39,382 bases of DNA from Candidatus Woesearchaeota archaeon (GCA_019323655.1 JAHWGX010000082.1:1-39382), one strand, 5' to 3'. Numbered from the stretch's first letter, positions 7,908-15,675 are shown. Translations and numbers: made by a program. The notes: a model not told the origin generated them from the letters alone.

Positions 7908-8525
7908 TTACTTCGTAGGAGAATAATAAAGCGGTATAATTCCAAAGTTATATGGTTGGCAAACATCCTTTTCCTTTCCTGATTTTGTTATGCTAAACAA
8001 CACTCCTTCTAAACTGCTAACTTCTAAATTTACGCCTTTATATTGAGGATGTGATAGGTAACCCTTTCTTGTAGTAGGACACTCCTGCTTTCCAAACGAA
8101 ATAATTAGATCTACATACCCCCGTTTCATAAGATATTTTGCCCATGCTCTTGTTGGTTGTCTCTTATCCTTCCTTGATTGTTGCAGTTTAATTTCTGAAA
8201 AAGGTTTTGTGTCATAAATAACAACTACTCCTTTTTCAGCCTCGTCAATATCTTCTTTTGGAGTAAGGCAATGAATCAAACCATGTTTTTGGAATATATA
8301 TTCTTCTATGCCGTCTTCTTCAAAGTACAGCACTAGCCTGTCAACAAGATCTCTTGCCCTTCCTAATTTTTCTTGATCAGGACGTAATGATAATTTAAAT
8401 TTCCCATCATGAACGTGCCTTTTTACTGCTTCAATAACTTTGGCTTCATCAATAATTCCATGTTGAACAGTGCCAAAAGTCGCCACATAGGCCTTCCATA
8501 ATTCTTCTCTCATTTTGCCAATCAT
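7908..8525 (-). CDS. Hypothetical soluble protein, 205 aa
   Basis: Unrecognised. The start at 8523-8525 (MIGKMREELW) is chosen because a TTTATAAA box lies 26-27 bases upstream, giving a leaderless message; an in-frame ATG seven codons earlier lies inside that TATA box. The protein is mixed alpha/beta with a helical N-terminal half (EAVKRHVHDGK, ARDLVDRLVLYFEEDG) and a C-terminal beta-rich half (KGVVVIYDTKPF, YVDLIISFGKQ). A nuclease fold is conceivable but no catalytic motif is clear. Convergent with the phosphoesterase gene. Confidence 0.6.
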   Translation of the reverse strand: MIGKMREELWKAYVATFGTVQHGIIDEAKVIEAVKRHVHDGKFKLSLRPDQEKLGRARDLVDRLVLYFEEDGIEEYIFQKHGLIHCLTPKEDIDEAEKGVVVIYDTKPFSEIKLQQSRKDKRQPTRAWAKYLMKRGYVDLIISFGKQECPTTRKGYLSHPQYKGVNLEVSSLEGVLFSITKSGKEKDVCQPYNFGIIPLYYSPTK

Positions 8526-8590
8526 TACCGAGGACGAGCCCTTCATTTATAAACTTTTCCATCAGTAACTACTCCAAAATAACTAAAGAA

Positions 8591-9133
8591 TTACTTATAC
8601 AGCCTGCCAATTAAGTCAGACTTTGTTATCAAGCCTGTTAGCTTTCCGCTTTCGGATACAAGAACAATAGGATAATGATGCAGAAGGCTGGAGATTATTC
8701 TTATTGATGCTGTTTTTGAGACTATAGGGGGGGCTTCATCCATTATCTCTGATATATTTTTTTCTTTTTCTCCCATTAATGCGTCCAGCAGGGTTGATTC
8801 TGACACAAGGCCCACTACCTTGCTTTTTTCCATTACAGGCATCTGGGAAATGCCAAATTTTTTCATTTTGCTTACAGACTCCCTTATGCTGTTGCCTGTT
8901 GAGACGCTGATAATCTTCTTGTTCATAACCTCTTCTGCCTTAATTTCCTCCTTATTTTCCAGATCATTCAGAGTCTGGAAGATTTTTTTTGTTTTTGAGA
9001 ATGTGGGGTCTATTTTTCCGGATTCTATTTTTGCAATCAGGCTTTGGCTTACATTTGCCCTTTTTGCCAGCTCTGACTGCGTCAGGCCAAGATTCTTCCT
9101 GATTCTTTTAATTTCACTTAAATCGTATGGCAT
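8591..9133 (-). CDS. XRE-type HTH regulator with a CBS-domain pair, 180 aa
   Basis: Residues 5-58 are an XRE/Cro helix-turn-helix (IRKNLGLTQSELAKRANVSQSLIAKIESGKIDPTF). Residues 65-180 are two CBS motifs (VMNKKIISVSTGNSIRESV ... QMPVMEKSKVVGLVSES; IMDEAPPIVSKTAS ... PIVLVSESGKLTGLITKSDL). CBS pairs bind adenosyl ligands (AMP, ATP, SAM, MTA). The gene is divergent from metK across 161 bases, which makes ligand-dependent control of SAM synthesis an attractive inference. This HTH-CBS architecture is common in archaea. Confidence 0.85.
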   Translation of the reverse strand: MPYDLSEIKRIRKNLGLTQSELAKRANVSQSLIAKIESGKIDPTFSKTKKIFQTLNDLENKEEIKAEEVMNKKIISVSTGNSIRESVSKMKKFGISQMPVMEKSKVVGLVSESTLLDALMGEKEKNISEIMDEAPPIVSKTASIRIISSLLHHYPIVLVSESGKLTGLITKSDLIGRLYK

Positions 9134-9222
9134 GCACCAAAGGATTTGTTAATACTATTTATTCCTTTCGGAATATTTTTTTCAATAATGTTTTTATAAT
9201 GACCTAAAGACAGCCTGCCAGA

Positions 9223-9256
9223 GCGCCCAAAGCTGATGCTTTTCGGAATAAGGCGT
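9223..9256 (+). promoter_or_regulatory. Stem-loop in the metK upstream region
   Basis: CGCC (9224-9227) can pair with GGCG (9252-9255), enclosing a second hairpin AAAGC-TGAT-GCTTT (9229-9242). It follows a TATA-like TTTTTATAATG at about 9191-9201, so it could form at the 5' end of a leader of about 70 bases. A second TATA-like box (TATAAAATT, 9261-9269) lies after it, so it might instead be a protein-binding site. It does not match the SAM riboswitch classes I know. Confidence 0.35.
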
Positions 9257-9294
9257 TTTCTATAAAATTTTTAATAAAAACAAGGTGGTGAAAA

Positions 9295-10464
9295 ATGGTA
9301 AAAATAGAATATTATGCATCTGAAAGCGTGACAGAAGGGCATCCGGATAAAATATGCGACCAGATCAGCGATGCTATTCTGGATGATTTAATCAGGCAGG
9401 ATCCCAAATCAAGAGTTGCAATTGAGTGCCTGACGACTACCGGAACAGTTCATGTTGCTGGCGAGGTAACTACAAAAGGGTGGGCCAATGTGCAGAAGAT
9501 TGTGAGGAGAACCTTAAAGGAAATTGGCTATACCAACCCGGAGTTTGGAATTGACTGCGAGGACGCTGGTGTCTGGGTGAGCATCCACGGCCAGAGCCCG
9601 GACATTGCGCAGGGGGTTAACGAAGGCAAGGGAGAAGCCAAGGAGCAGGGCGCCGGGGACCAGGGAATGATGTACGGCTTTGCTGTTAATGAAACTCCTG
9701 AGCTTATGCCTTTCCCTATTGTTATGGCGCATAAACTGACAAAAAGGCTTGCCTATGTAAGGAAAGAGGGAATTATCAAGGGGCTTGGGCCTGACGGAAA
9801 AAGCCAGGTAAGCGTGGAATACCATGACGGCAAGCCCAAGAGGCTGAATGCAGTTGTAATAGCCCAGCAACATATAGATAGCATATCGGAGAGTGAATTA
9901 AAAGAGCAGATAAACGAGCATGTCATAAGGCCCATTTGCGGAAACTTTTTGGATGAAAACACAAGAATACACATAAACGCCACCGGAAAATTTGTTGTCG
10001 GAGGCCCTGAAGGAGATACAGGGGTGACAGGAAGAAAAATCATAGTGGACACTTACGGGGGCATCGGCAGGCATGGCGGAGGGTGCTTTTCAGGAAAGGA
10101 CCCGAGCAAGGTTGACAGGTCTGCAGCTTATGCAGCAAGGTATGTTGCAAAAAATATTGTAGCTGCGGGATTGGCAGATAAATGCGAAGTCCAGCTCAGC
10201 TATGCAATCGGCGTTGCAGAGCCAACTTCCGTCAATGTGGATACATTCGGCACAAATAATATTCCTGAGGAAAAAATTATTGAGCTGGTGAAAAAGAATT
10301 TCCCGTTGACACCAAGATGGATTGTTCAAAAACTTGACTTGTTAAGGCCGATATACAAAAAAGCAGCTTCTTACGGGCATTTTGGCAGGGATGATCCTGA
10401 CTTTACATGGGAGCGTGTTGACAAAGCGGAAGAATTGAAAAAAGCCGCTGGGTTGGACAAATAG
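9295..10464 (+). CDS. metK: S-adenosylmethionine synthetase, bacterial/eukaryotic type
   Basis: Makes S-adenosylmethionine from methionine and ATP. Signature motifs: ESVTEGHPDKICDQISDAILD (residues about 9-29, ATP and Mg site), GAGDQGMMYGFA (about 119-130, substrate loop), and GGGCFSGKDPSKVDRSAAY (about 261-279, glycine-rich phosphate loop, Cys where most have Ala), followed by ARYVAKNIVAAGLADKCEVQLSYAIG. At 389 aa it has the usual MetK length. Most archaea use a divergent MAT family instead, so this gene was probably acquired from bacteria. The ATG follows AAGGTGGTG (9282-9290). Copies of its 3' end lie downstream at 11315-11495 and 12988-13136. Confidence 0.97.
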   Translation: MVKIEYYASESVTEGHPDKICDQISDAILDDLIRQDPKSRVAIECLTTTGTVHVAGEVTTKGWANVQKIVRRTLKEIGYTNPEFGIDCEDAGVWVSIHGQSPDIAQGVNEGKGEAKEQGAGDQGMMYGFAVNETPELMPFPIVMAHKLTKRLAYVRKEGIIKGLGPDGKSQVSVEYHDGKPKRLNAVVIAQQHIDSISESELKEQINEHVIRPICGNFLDENTRIHINATGKFVVGGPEGDTGVTGRKIIVDTYGGIGRHGGGCFSGKDPSKVDRSAAYAARYVAKNIVAAGLADKCEVQLSYAIGVAEPTSVNVDTFGTNNIPEEKIIELVKKNFPLTPRWIVQKLDLLRPIYKKAASYGHFGRDDPDFTWERVDKAEELKKAAGLDK

Positions 10465-10499
10465 TTCCGTCGTAAACCCAATTTTTTATTATTTTTTCA
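10465..10499 (+). terminator. metK 3' untranslated region with T-rich terminator
   Basis: TTCCGTCGTAAACCCA followed by TTTTTTATTATTTTTT immediately after the metK stop. The same arrangement recurs after the first metK tail copy (11468-11495: TTCCGTCGTTGAACCCA, then T-rich), showing that the duplicated unit included the terminator region. Confidence 0.6.
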
Positions 10500-10510
10500 A
10501 GATAGAGAAA

Positions 10511-11140
10511 TCATTTCTTCTTTTTTCTTAGAAGGATAATTGCAAGAACAGACATCCAAATCATTGGAGAAAATACGCTGATTCTTTCGTATATTCCCAT
10601 CCAAGGAGTCGGTTCTTGAGCTGCGACTTGCGGCGCCATCATACCGACTAAAGACCCAAAAAACAGCATGATTAATATTGTTGAAATCGAATAAATTCGA
10701 AATTTCTTCCCTGCGGCACCAGAGCCAAATGCAAGAATCAATGCCAATAAAAGAACAGTTATGGCTGAGAGAACTAAATGGCCTGCATCTGTTGCTGAAC
10801 CAATATTGCCTCGCATATTCATTGGGAAAAACCACCATGCATATCCCGAGATTCCAAATAATGACAACAGAATCCCTGAAACTTTCAGCAACCTTTTTTT
10901 ATTTGACAAGAATACTCCGATACCAAATGCAATAACTAAGGGGCTAAAGGGCAAAGTCAAATAGACCCATAAAGGCCCTGTTGGGGACCCAATAGCAGAT
11001 AGTTCACTGATTGCTTGGTCAGTATAACTATAACCTGGGTATAATAAAGCACAAATAGCATCAGAGGTTATATAGAGAATTGTAGATAGAATCCCGCATA
11101 GGAGCAAAAGCAGTAAGTATTTTTTTGTTGGTTTCATCAT
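10511..11140 (-). CDS. DUF998-family integral membrane protein, 209 aa
   Basis: Six hydrophobic helices are visible (about residues 8-30, 56-78, 84-106, 118-138, 147-168, 183-205). The conserved stretch SYTDQAISELSAIGSPTGPLW after helix 1 is typical of DUF998 proteins. Function is unknown for the family. It is transcribed against metK and lies between metK and the first decayed copy of the metK tail, so it is interpreted as a cargo gene inserted at the metK 3' end. Confidence 0.8.
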   Translation of the reverse strand: MMKPTKKYLLLLLLCGILSTILYITSDAICALLYPGYSYTDQAISELSAIGSPTGPLWVYLTLPFSPLVIAFGIGVFLSNKKRLLKVSGILLSLFGISGYAWWFFPMNMRGNIGSATDAGHLVLSAITVLLLALILAFGSGAAGKKFRIYSISTILIMLFFGSLVGMMAPQVAAQEPTPWMGIYERISVFSPMIWMSVLAIILLRKKKK

Positions 11141-11314
11141 ATAATCACGCTTATTTAACTAATATCCCCCTTTTTTGTCATAAATTGTTTTTAAGATGTT
11201 AATCATTGTAGGTCTTCTTGAATTTTCCTAAAATGTTCTTTCCATTATTATTTGTTCTGCCTTATAAATCTATTGCAATTTGAAATATTTGTGCTAAGCA
11301 TACATACTGAGATA
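11141..11314. other. AT-rich intergenic stretch with no gene
   Basis: Upstream region of the DUF998 gene. No open reading frame with a ribosome-binding site and no RNA gene can be recognised here. Together with the following metK tail copy and the ars promoter region (to 11650) it makes a 510-base stretch without an intact gene. Confidence 0.5.
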
Positions 11315-11495
11315 AACTCCGGCCTTCCTGACTTTTACCCAGAAAAGTATAAAAGCATCAAAAATTATGAAATCATAGTCGAGAGGCTTTTCGGCTTATC
11401 CCTGCTTTACATGGGAGAGAACAGATGTCGCTGAAACACTAAAAAAGAAGCGGGATTATGAAAATAATTCCGTCGTTGAACCCATTTTTTATTTT
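11315..11495 (+). repeat. Decayed copy 1 of the metK 3' end (pseudogene tail)
   Basis: From 11406 the plus strand reads FTWERTDVAETLKK and, after a one-base deletion, EAGL-stop, matching the metK C-terminus FTWERVDKAEELKKAAGL. The bases after the metK stop are also present (TTCCGTCGT then AACCCA and a T-rich run). Upstream bases 11315-11405 may match metK codons around LDLLRPIYKK but contain frameshifts and an insertion. The unit is about 92% identical by eye to copy 2 at 12988-13136. Direct orientation relative to metK. Confidence 0.8.
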
Positions 11496-11626
11496 ATTTT
11501 TTTGATATTTTTCTGGGTTATAGTTTAGACTTCTTTTGTAATTAAAGCGAAAATGTAGTCACAAAAGGGCCATAAAACAACTGAATTACCTCTAATAACT
11601 CTTATAATAGGGTAACCTTTATATAC

Positions 11627-11650
11627 TTGCACATATGCACATATGTGCAA
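11627..11650. promoter_or_regulatory. ArsR-type operator, perfect inverted repeat touching the start codon
   Basis: TTGCACATATG-CA-CATATGTGCAA: 11-base perfect arms with a 2-base centre, ending at the base before the ATG at 11651. A TATA-like CTTTATATA (about 11617-11625) lies 26-30 bases before the ATG. The message is therefore probably leaderless and the repressor would sit exactly on the transcription and translation start. Symmetry and spacing resemble known ArsR/SmtB operators. Confidence 0.75.
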
Positions 11651-11923
11651 ATGAAGAACTTAGAAGAAAAATCAAGATTTTACAAGGCATTAGGCGAACC
11701 TATAAGGTTAAAGATTATTGGGCATCTTATAAAAAAAGAACAATGTACTTGTATTTGTGAACTCAGTAAATTATTGAAAAGAGACCAATCTGTAATCTCC
11801 AGGCACATACAAATACTAAAGGAAGCTGATATATTGGATACAAATAAAGAAGCAAAATACCTACTGTGTTGTATTAAAGATAAAACTAAAATCAAAAAAT
11901 TGTTGAGGGAAGAAAATGGCTGA
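11651..11923 (+). CDS. ArsR/SmtB-family metal(loid)-responsive repressor, 90 aa
   Basis: Winged helix-turn-helix: FYKALGEPIRLKIIGHLI, then the metal-sensing helix with a Cys pair (EQCTCICELSKLL, like the ELCVCDL site of ArsR), then the recognition helix QSVISRHIQILKEADIL and a short wing. It ends DKTKIKKLLREENG. The ATG at 11651 is preferred to the upstream in-frame TTG because the operator occupies that segment. It overlaps the next gene by 8 bases. Probably represses this three-gene operon until arsenite/antimonite or a thiophilic metal binds. Confidence 0.88.
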   Translation: MKNLEEKSRFYKALGEPIRLKIIGHLIKKEQCTCICELSKLLKRDQSVISRHIQILKEADILDTNKEAKYLLCCIKDKTKIKKLLREENG

Positions 11924-12038
11924 AAAGAAAAAAGGGCTTTTAGGAAAACTGCTGGACAATCTTGATAAGAAGCTTGAAAAGAAATCCAAAAATAAAAAAT
12001 GCTGCTGTTGTGAAGATTCTAAGGATAAAGAATGTTAG
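11916..12038 (+). CDS. Lys-rich 40-aa protein with a CCCC tail
   Basis: ATG at 11916 overlaps the repressor stop by 8 bases, and the gene overlaps the permease start by 7 bases, so it is translationally coupled to both. The sequence starts MAEKKKGLLGKLLDNLDKKL, an amphipathic helix, followed by a Lys-rich linker, four consecutive Cys (residues 29-32) and a last-residue Cys. The Cys cluster suggests metal(loid) binding, perhaps handing the ion to the permease. No enzyme motif. It is small, but the tight overlaps make it convincing. Confidence 0.7.
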   Translation: MAEKKKGLLGKLLDNLDKKLEKKSKNKKCCCCEDSKDKEC

Positions 12039-12976
12039 AAGAGGTTGTAGACTGGATTTTGTATTCAGTTTGTGGACTAAACCCTGCAATTAAATGGGTA
12101 GAATCCTTAAATTTTTTTATCTATGATTCTATAAAAATCCTCCTGTTACTATTTGTGATGATTTCGATTATGGGATTTTTAAGAACATATCTGCCACAGT
12201 ACAAGGTTAAAAAATGGGTGAGTGGCAAAAGGTATGGTTCAAGTAATCTAATCGCATCTTTATTTGGTGCAATAACTCCCTTTTGTTCATGTTCTTCAAT
12301 CCCAATATTTCTGGGTTTTTTGGAGGCAGGCATACCATTGGGTGTAACGTTCTCTTTTCTAATTACATCTCCTTTGGTTAATGAGTATTTAGTGGTATTA
12401 ATGCTTGGTTTTTTTGGATGGAAGATTGCAGTTGCTTATGTGATTAGCGGGATACTTATTGGAGTTGTATCTGGACTGATTCTTGGAAAGATGAAGCTTG
12501 AAAAATACCTGGTCAAAGACTTAATAACCGTAAATAATAAGGTAAAAGAAATTAAATATGATAGCATCAAAAAAAGAGTTCATTTCGGCCTGAATGAAGC
12601 AAATTCAATAATAAAAAAATTATGGTTATGGGTTCTGGTTGGAGTGGGAGTTGGAGCAATAATCCATAATTATATCCCTTCTGAAGCAGTCCAGGAAGTA
12701 GTCAGTAAAGGGGGGATGTTTTCAGTTCCTCTTGCAGTATTATTAGGGATACCTATGTATGGAAGTTGTGCAGCTATTGTTCCTATTGCGGCAGTATTAT
12801 TCCAGAAAGGTGTTCCAATTGGAACAGCACTAGCCTTCCTAATGGCAATAGCAGCACTAAGCTTTCCAGAAGCAGTCATACTAAGAAGAGCTATGAAAAT
12901 AAGATTAATTGCCATTTTTTTCGGGGTAGTGACATTGGCAATAATCCTGACAGGATACATCTTTAATTTAATTTAA
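12032..12976 (+). CDS. ArsP-type/DUF318 permease, metal(loid) efflux, 314 aa
   Basis: An eight- to nine-helix membrane protein with the hallmark PFCSCSSIPIFLGFLEAGIP (residues about 87-106) followed by FSFLITSPLVNEYLVV, and a second half containing GIPMYGSCAAIVPIAAVLF. These are signatures of PF03773 permeases, which include ArsP (organoarsenical export) and SO_0444-type Cu/Zn exporters. Being in an operon with an ArsR repressor fixes the general role as toxic metal(loid) export; the exact substrate cannot be told. The operon is flanked by metK tail copies. Confidence 0.9.
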   Translation: MLEEVVDWILYSVCGLNPAIKWVESLNFFIYDSIKILLLLFVMISIMGFLRTYLPQYKVKKWVSGKRYGSSNLIASLFGAITPFCSCSSIPIFLGFLEAGIPLGVTFSFLITSPLVNEYLVVLMLGFFGWKIAVAYVISGILIGVVSGLILGKMKLEKYLVKDLITVNNKVKEIKYDSIKKRVHFGLNEANSIIKKLWLWVLVGVGVGAIIHNYIPSEAVQEVVSKGGMFSVPLAVLLGIPMYGSCAAIVPIAAVLFQKGVPIGTALAFLMAIAALSFPEAVILRRAMKIRLIAIFFGVVTLAIILTGYIFNLI

Positions 12977-12987
12977 GTATCAAAACA

Positions 12988-13136
12988 AAACTCCGCCCTT
13001 CCTGACTTTTACCCCGAAAAGTATAAAAGCATCAGAAATCAGGAAATCATAGTCGAGAGGCTTTTCGGCTTATCCCTGCTTTACATGGGAAAGGACAGAT
13101 GTTGCTGAGACGCTAAAAAAGGAAGCAGGCCTGTAA
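12988..13136 (+). repeat. Decayed copy 2 of the metK 3' end
   Basis: From 13080 the plus strand reads in frame FTWERTDVAETLKKEAGL-stop, 13 of 18 residues identical to the end of metK (FTWERVDKAEELKKAAGL). The whole unit nearly equals copy 1 (about ten differences over some 135 bases by eye), including shared frameshifts before FTWE, so the two copies descend from one tail that already differed from the present metK. With copy 1 it brackets the ars operon as direct repeats. Confidence 0.82.
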
Positions 13137-13167
13137 AAAAACTCCCGAATGAAAAGGCAAATTTTAT

Positions 13168-13200
13168 TTTTAAGTTAAATTTTTATAGTTTTAAGTTAAA
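13168..13200. promoter_or_regulatory. Direct repeat upstream of the propeller gene
   Basis: TTTTAAGTTAAA occurs at 13168-13179 and again at 13189-13200, two turns of the helix apart, ending 23 bases before the GTG start at 13224. It may be a regulator site or a promoter element (TTTATAG lies between the copies). Confidence 0.35.
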
Positions 13201-13223
13201 GAGTTCTTAAAAGAGGTGTTTTT

Positions 13224-15302
13224 GTGAAGAAAATAATCTTAATGTTAATATTAATCTGTTTATCTTGCCTTGTTCTAGCAGAAGAAAAATCAACCATAGG
13301 CATTGTACCCAAACTAAGCGCAGAAGAGATGAGAGACGCTCCAATCTTAAGCGGCGGTGTTTATCCTCCGATGGGAGTTCCCTGCACAAATTTTACATAC
13401 TATGCGCAATATCAAGATGAGAAAGGCAGAGAACCAGCATATATCCGGGTTTGGCATAATGGCAATTGGCATGATATGGCTCTTCTTGAAGGAAACCCTA
13501 AAACAGGAGCAGTTTACACTTATAACTATGTTCCAGCTTCAGGAAAAGGCAATTTTTATTATTATGAAGCGAGCAACGGAGTTGGCAAGGCAAGAGCCTC
13601 TATAATAGACAGCCCTGATAACGGGCCTGTCCTTTTCTCTGAAAAATTAGACAATAATGAAATTGTACTGTTAGATAAAGAGGGAAAAGAAATCTGGAGC
13701 TACCAGACAGGAAAAGAATGGGTTGAAGGAGTAGCTATATCCAAAGACAGCGATTACATTGCTGCCATTACCGGATTTCATATTTACCTTTTTTCTAAGG
13801 CTGATAATAAGCCCTTGTGGAGCTTCTGCACTAATTGTAATCCGCCAAATCCGCAATATGGGGGCAATATGGAAGGGGTTGCAATATCCCAAGACGGAAG
13901 TCATATTGCAGCAACATTGCAGGGAAAACTTTACTTCTTTAGCAAAGAAAGCAATAATCCTTTGTGGTCGTCAGATATAGAGTCTGGCAGCATTGGAGTA
14001 GACATGTCTGATGATGCTAAGGTTATCGCAGTTGGAGTTGCTAATGCAGGAGAAAATGGTGATAAAATTTTCATATTCAATAAAGAAGGGGAAAAATTAG
14101 GCGAATACAAGGCATCTCATCCTGAGTACGTACAAACCGGAAACTTCTACCAGCCCGATGTTACGCCCGATGGAAAATATACAGCTGTCTCAACAGGTTG
14201 TCCTGACAGGAGGGCCTACTTATTCTCCGGGAAAGGAGATCTGATTTTCAGAAGTGAGCAGCTAACCTATGATTCCCCTGTGCATAAGTCTACAATATCC
14301 GATGACGGCAGCTTGATGGCTTATTCAGCAGACCATATGCAGGGGAAAGAAATTGTTTTTTTATTCAATAATAAAGGCAATAAATTATGGAGCTTTTCCT
14401 CAAATGAAGATTCAACGGCAAGAGCAGTTTCAATATCCGGCGACGGAAATTATATTGCTGCAGGCACTTCTGCCGGTCACCTTTATTTATTTTCTAAAGA
14501 CAGCAATAAGCCAAAATGGAAATACTCAGCAACAGCATACTTCTCTCAATTTGGCGATATAAAATTAAATCTTGACGGCAGCTTATTGGCAGCAGGAGCA
14601 ACCACAAAAAAGGTTTATCTGTTTTCAAAAGCCAGCAATAAACCGCTATGGGAATACGAAGCAAATACCTGGGTAACAAAGATTGATTTTAACGGTGAGC
14701 ATATTGTGGCTGGAACAGGGCCGAGAGAATATTTCTTTGAAGGCAACAGCGTCCCTCCAACTGAGGTTCAATGCAAAGAAATCATACAGCCGGAGCCTTT
14801 AATGAATTATTTAGGCAGAAGTATGGGGATTATAAGTACAGGGCCCGGAAATCAGGACACAGAATCTTTTTGCGGCAACAATCTTTGTGAAAGCCCTTCA
14901 GAGAGTTATGAAAATTGCCCTCAAGATTGCTGCCCGCCAGCTGGATGCACTGACGATGATTTTGAAATGGACGAACCTGACGACGACGAAACAGATGTTA
15001 AAGATAGCTTTTGCGCACAGTTTGACGGCAATAGGGAATCATGTTATGCTCATCCAGGGTGCAATTGGATTCAAAAAGAAGAACTATGTGAAGGTCTGGG
15101 TAAAATCGAAAATGAGGGATTGGAAGAAAAAGAAACGGCCTGTGGAAATAATATTTGTGAAACTTCAGAAGAAAATTATGAAGACTGCCAGGAAGACTGT
15201 ATGCCTCCAGAAGAGGAGTCTGAAATCCCTAAAATAGAACCTAAAAAGAAAGGATTTTTTAGTGCTATTATTGATTTCTTTAAGGGGTTGTTTGGAAAAT
15301 AG
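13224..15302 (+). CDS. Secreted beta-propeller protein with cysteine-rich C-terminal repeats, 692 aa
   Basis: A signal peptide (residues 1-19, IILMLILICLSCLVLA then EE) is followed by an Ig-like region (about 45-130), then a WD40/PQQ-like propeller (about 133-510) built from repeats of the type GDGNYIAAGTSAGHLYLFSK-x-SNKPLW. The C-terminal part has two CGNNxCExxxExYExCxxDC motifs (about 552 and 645) and a third Cys cluster (CAQF...CYAHPGCNW...C), separated by Asp/Glu-rich linkers. It ends in a Lys-flanked amphipathic helix (GFFSAIIDFFKGLFGK). GTG start after AGAGGTG. Probably an extracellular binding or adhesion protein; interpreted as cargo beyond metK tail copy 2. Confidence 0.8.
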   Translation: MKKIILMLILICLSCLVLAEEKSTIGIVPKLSAEEMRDAPILSGGVYPPMGVPCTNFTYYAQYQDEKGREPAYIRVWHNGNWHDMALLEGNPKTGAVYTYNYVPASGKGNFYYYEASNGVGKARASIIDSPDNGPVLFSEKLDNNEIVLLDKEGKEIWSYQTGKEWVEGVAISKDSDYIAAITGFHIYLFSKADNKPLWSFCTNCNPPNPQYGGNMEGVAISQDGSHIAATLQGKLYFFSKESNNPLWSSDIESGSIGVDMSDDAKVIAVGVANAGENGDKIFIFNKEGEKLGEYKASHPEYVQTGNFYQPDVTPDGKYTAVSTGCPDRRAYLFSGKGDLIFRSEQLTYDSPVHKSTISDDGSLMAYSADHMQGKEIVFLFNNKGNKLWSFSSNEDSTARAVSISGDGNYIAAGTSAGHLYLFSKDSNKPKWKYSATAYFSQFGDIKLNLDGSLLAAGATTKKVYLFSKASNKPLWEYEANTWVTKIDFNGEHIVAGTGPREYFFEGNSVPPTEVQCKEIIQPEPLMNYLGRSMGIISTGPGNQDTESFCGNNLCESPSESYENCPQDCCPPAGCTDDDFEMDEPDDDETDVKDSFCAQFDGNRESCYAHPGCNWIQKEELCEGLGKIENEGLEEKETACGNNICETSEENYEDCQEDCMPPEEESEIPKIEPKKKGFFSAIIDFFKGLFGK

Positions 15303-15326
15303 GCTGATTATTTACTATAAACCATA

Positions 15327-15350
15327 TTCCAGTTTTTTCCCAGAAAAGTA
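15327..15350 (+). repeat. Possible third, truncated copy of the metK-tail repeat
   Basis: TTCCAGTTTTTTCCCAGAAAAGTA matches 20 of 24 positions of 11325-11349 after one gap (TTCCTGACTTTTACCCAGAAAAGTA). Like the other copies, it lies just after a cargo gene. It is short and AT-rich, so chance similarity cannot be excluded. Confidence 0.35.
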
Positions 15351-15351
15351 C

Positions 15352-15513
15352 CTAGTTGTTGAACACTTCCTTGCCATACCTTTGCTTTGCCCTTTCTTTC
15401 AGCTCATCGTACTCTTTTTCATCAAGCTCGAGATTATCTTTTATTTCCTCAAAACTTGAATACATTCCTAAAAAGTTCAAAGCTTTGTCAACTTTATTCT
15501 CTTCATAACTCAT
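15352..15513 (-). CDS. Small acidic helical protein, 53 aa
   Basis: MSYEENKVDKALNFLGMYSS... is mostly helical and charged. The ATG at 15511-15513 is chosen because GAGGTGAT ends 4 bases upstream; in-frame ATGs further up overlap that site. No family is recognised. It stands alone between the propeller gene and tRNA-Pro on the opposite strand. Confidence 0.5.
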   Translation of the reverse strand: MSYEENKVDKALNFLGMYSSFEEIKDNLELDEKEYDELKERAKQRYGKEVFNN

Positions 15514-15675
15514 GACCATCACCTCTGAAGGGAGTTTTTTCATTCGAATTTTGATTTAAAAAGGTTGCTGTCTTTTAATATGCTCTGGCATATATTTTGA
15601 ATTGTAACAATGCCCGGGAATTTGATACGAAACATTTAAAAATAGGCTTAAATAACCGATTGACAGCAAAAATTC

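Noticed and set aside
9134..9294. SAM riboswitch before metK
   Set aside because: The stem-loop does not show the conserved cores of SAM-I, SAM-II/V, SAM-III or SAM/SAH classes as I know them; kept only as an unassigned structure.
11252..11434. Sixty-codon plus-strand reading frame
   Set aside because: It runs through the decayed metK tail copy 1 in a frame other than that of metK, has no ribosome-binding site, and is better explained as part of the repeat.
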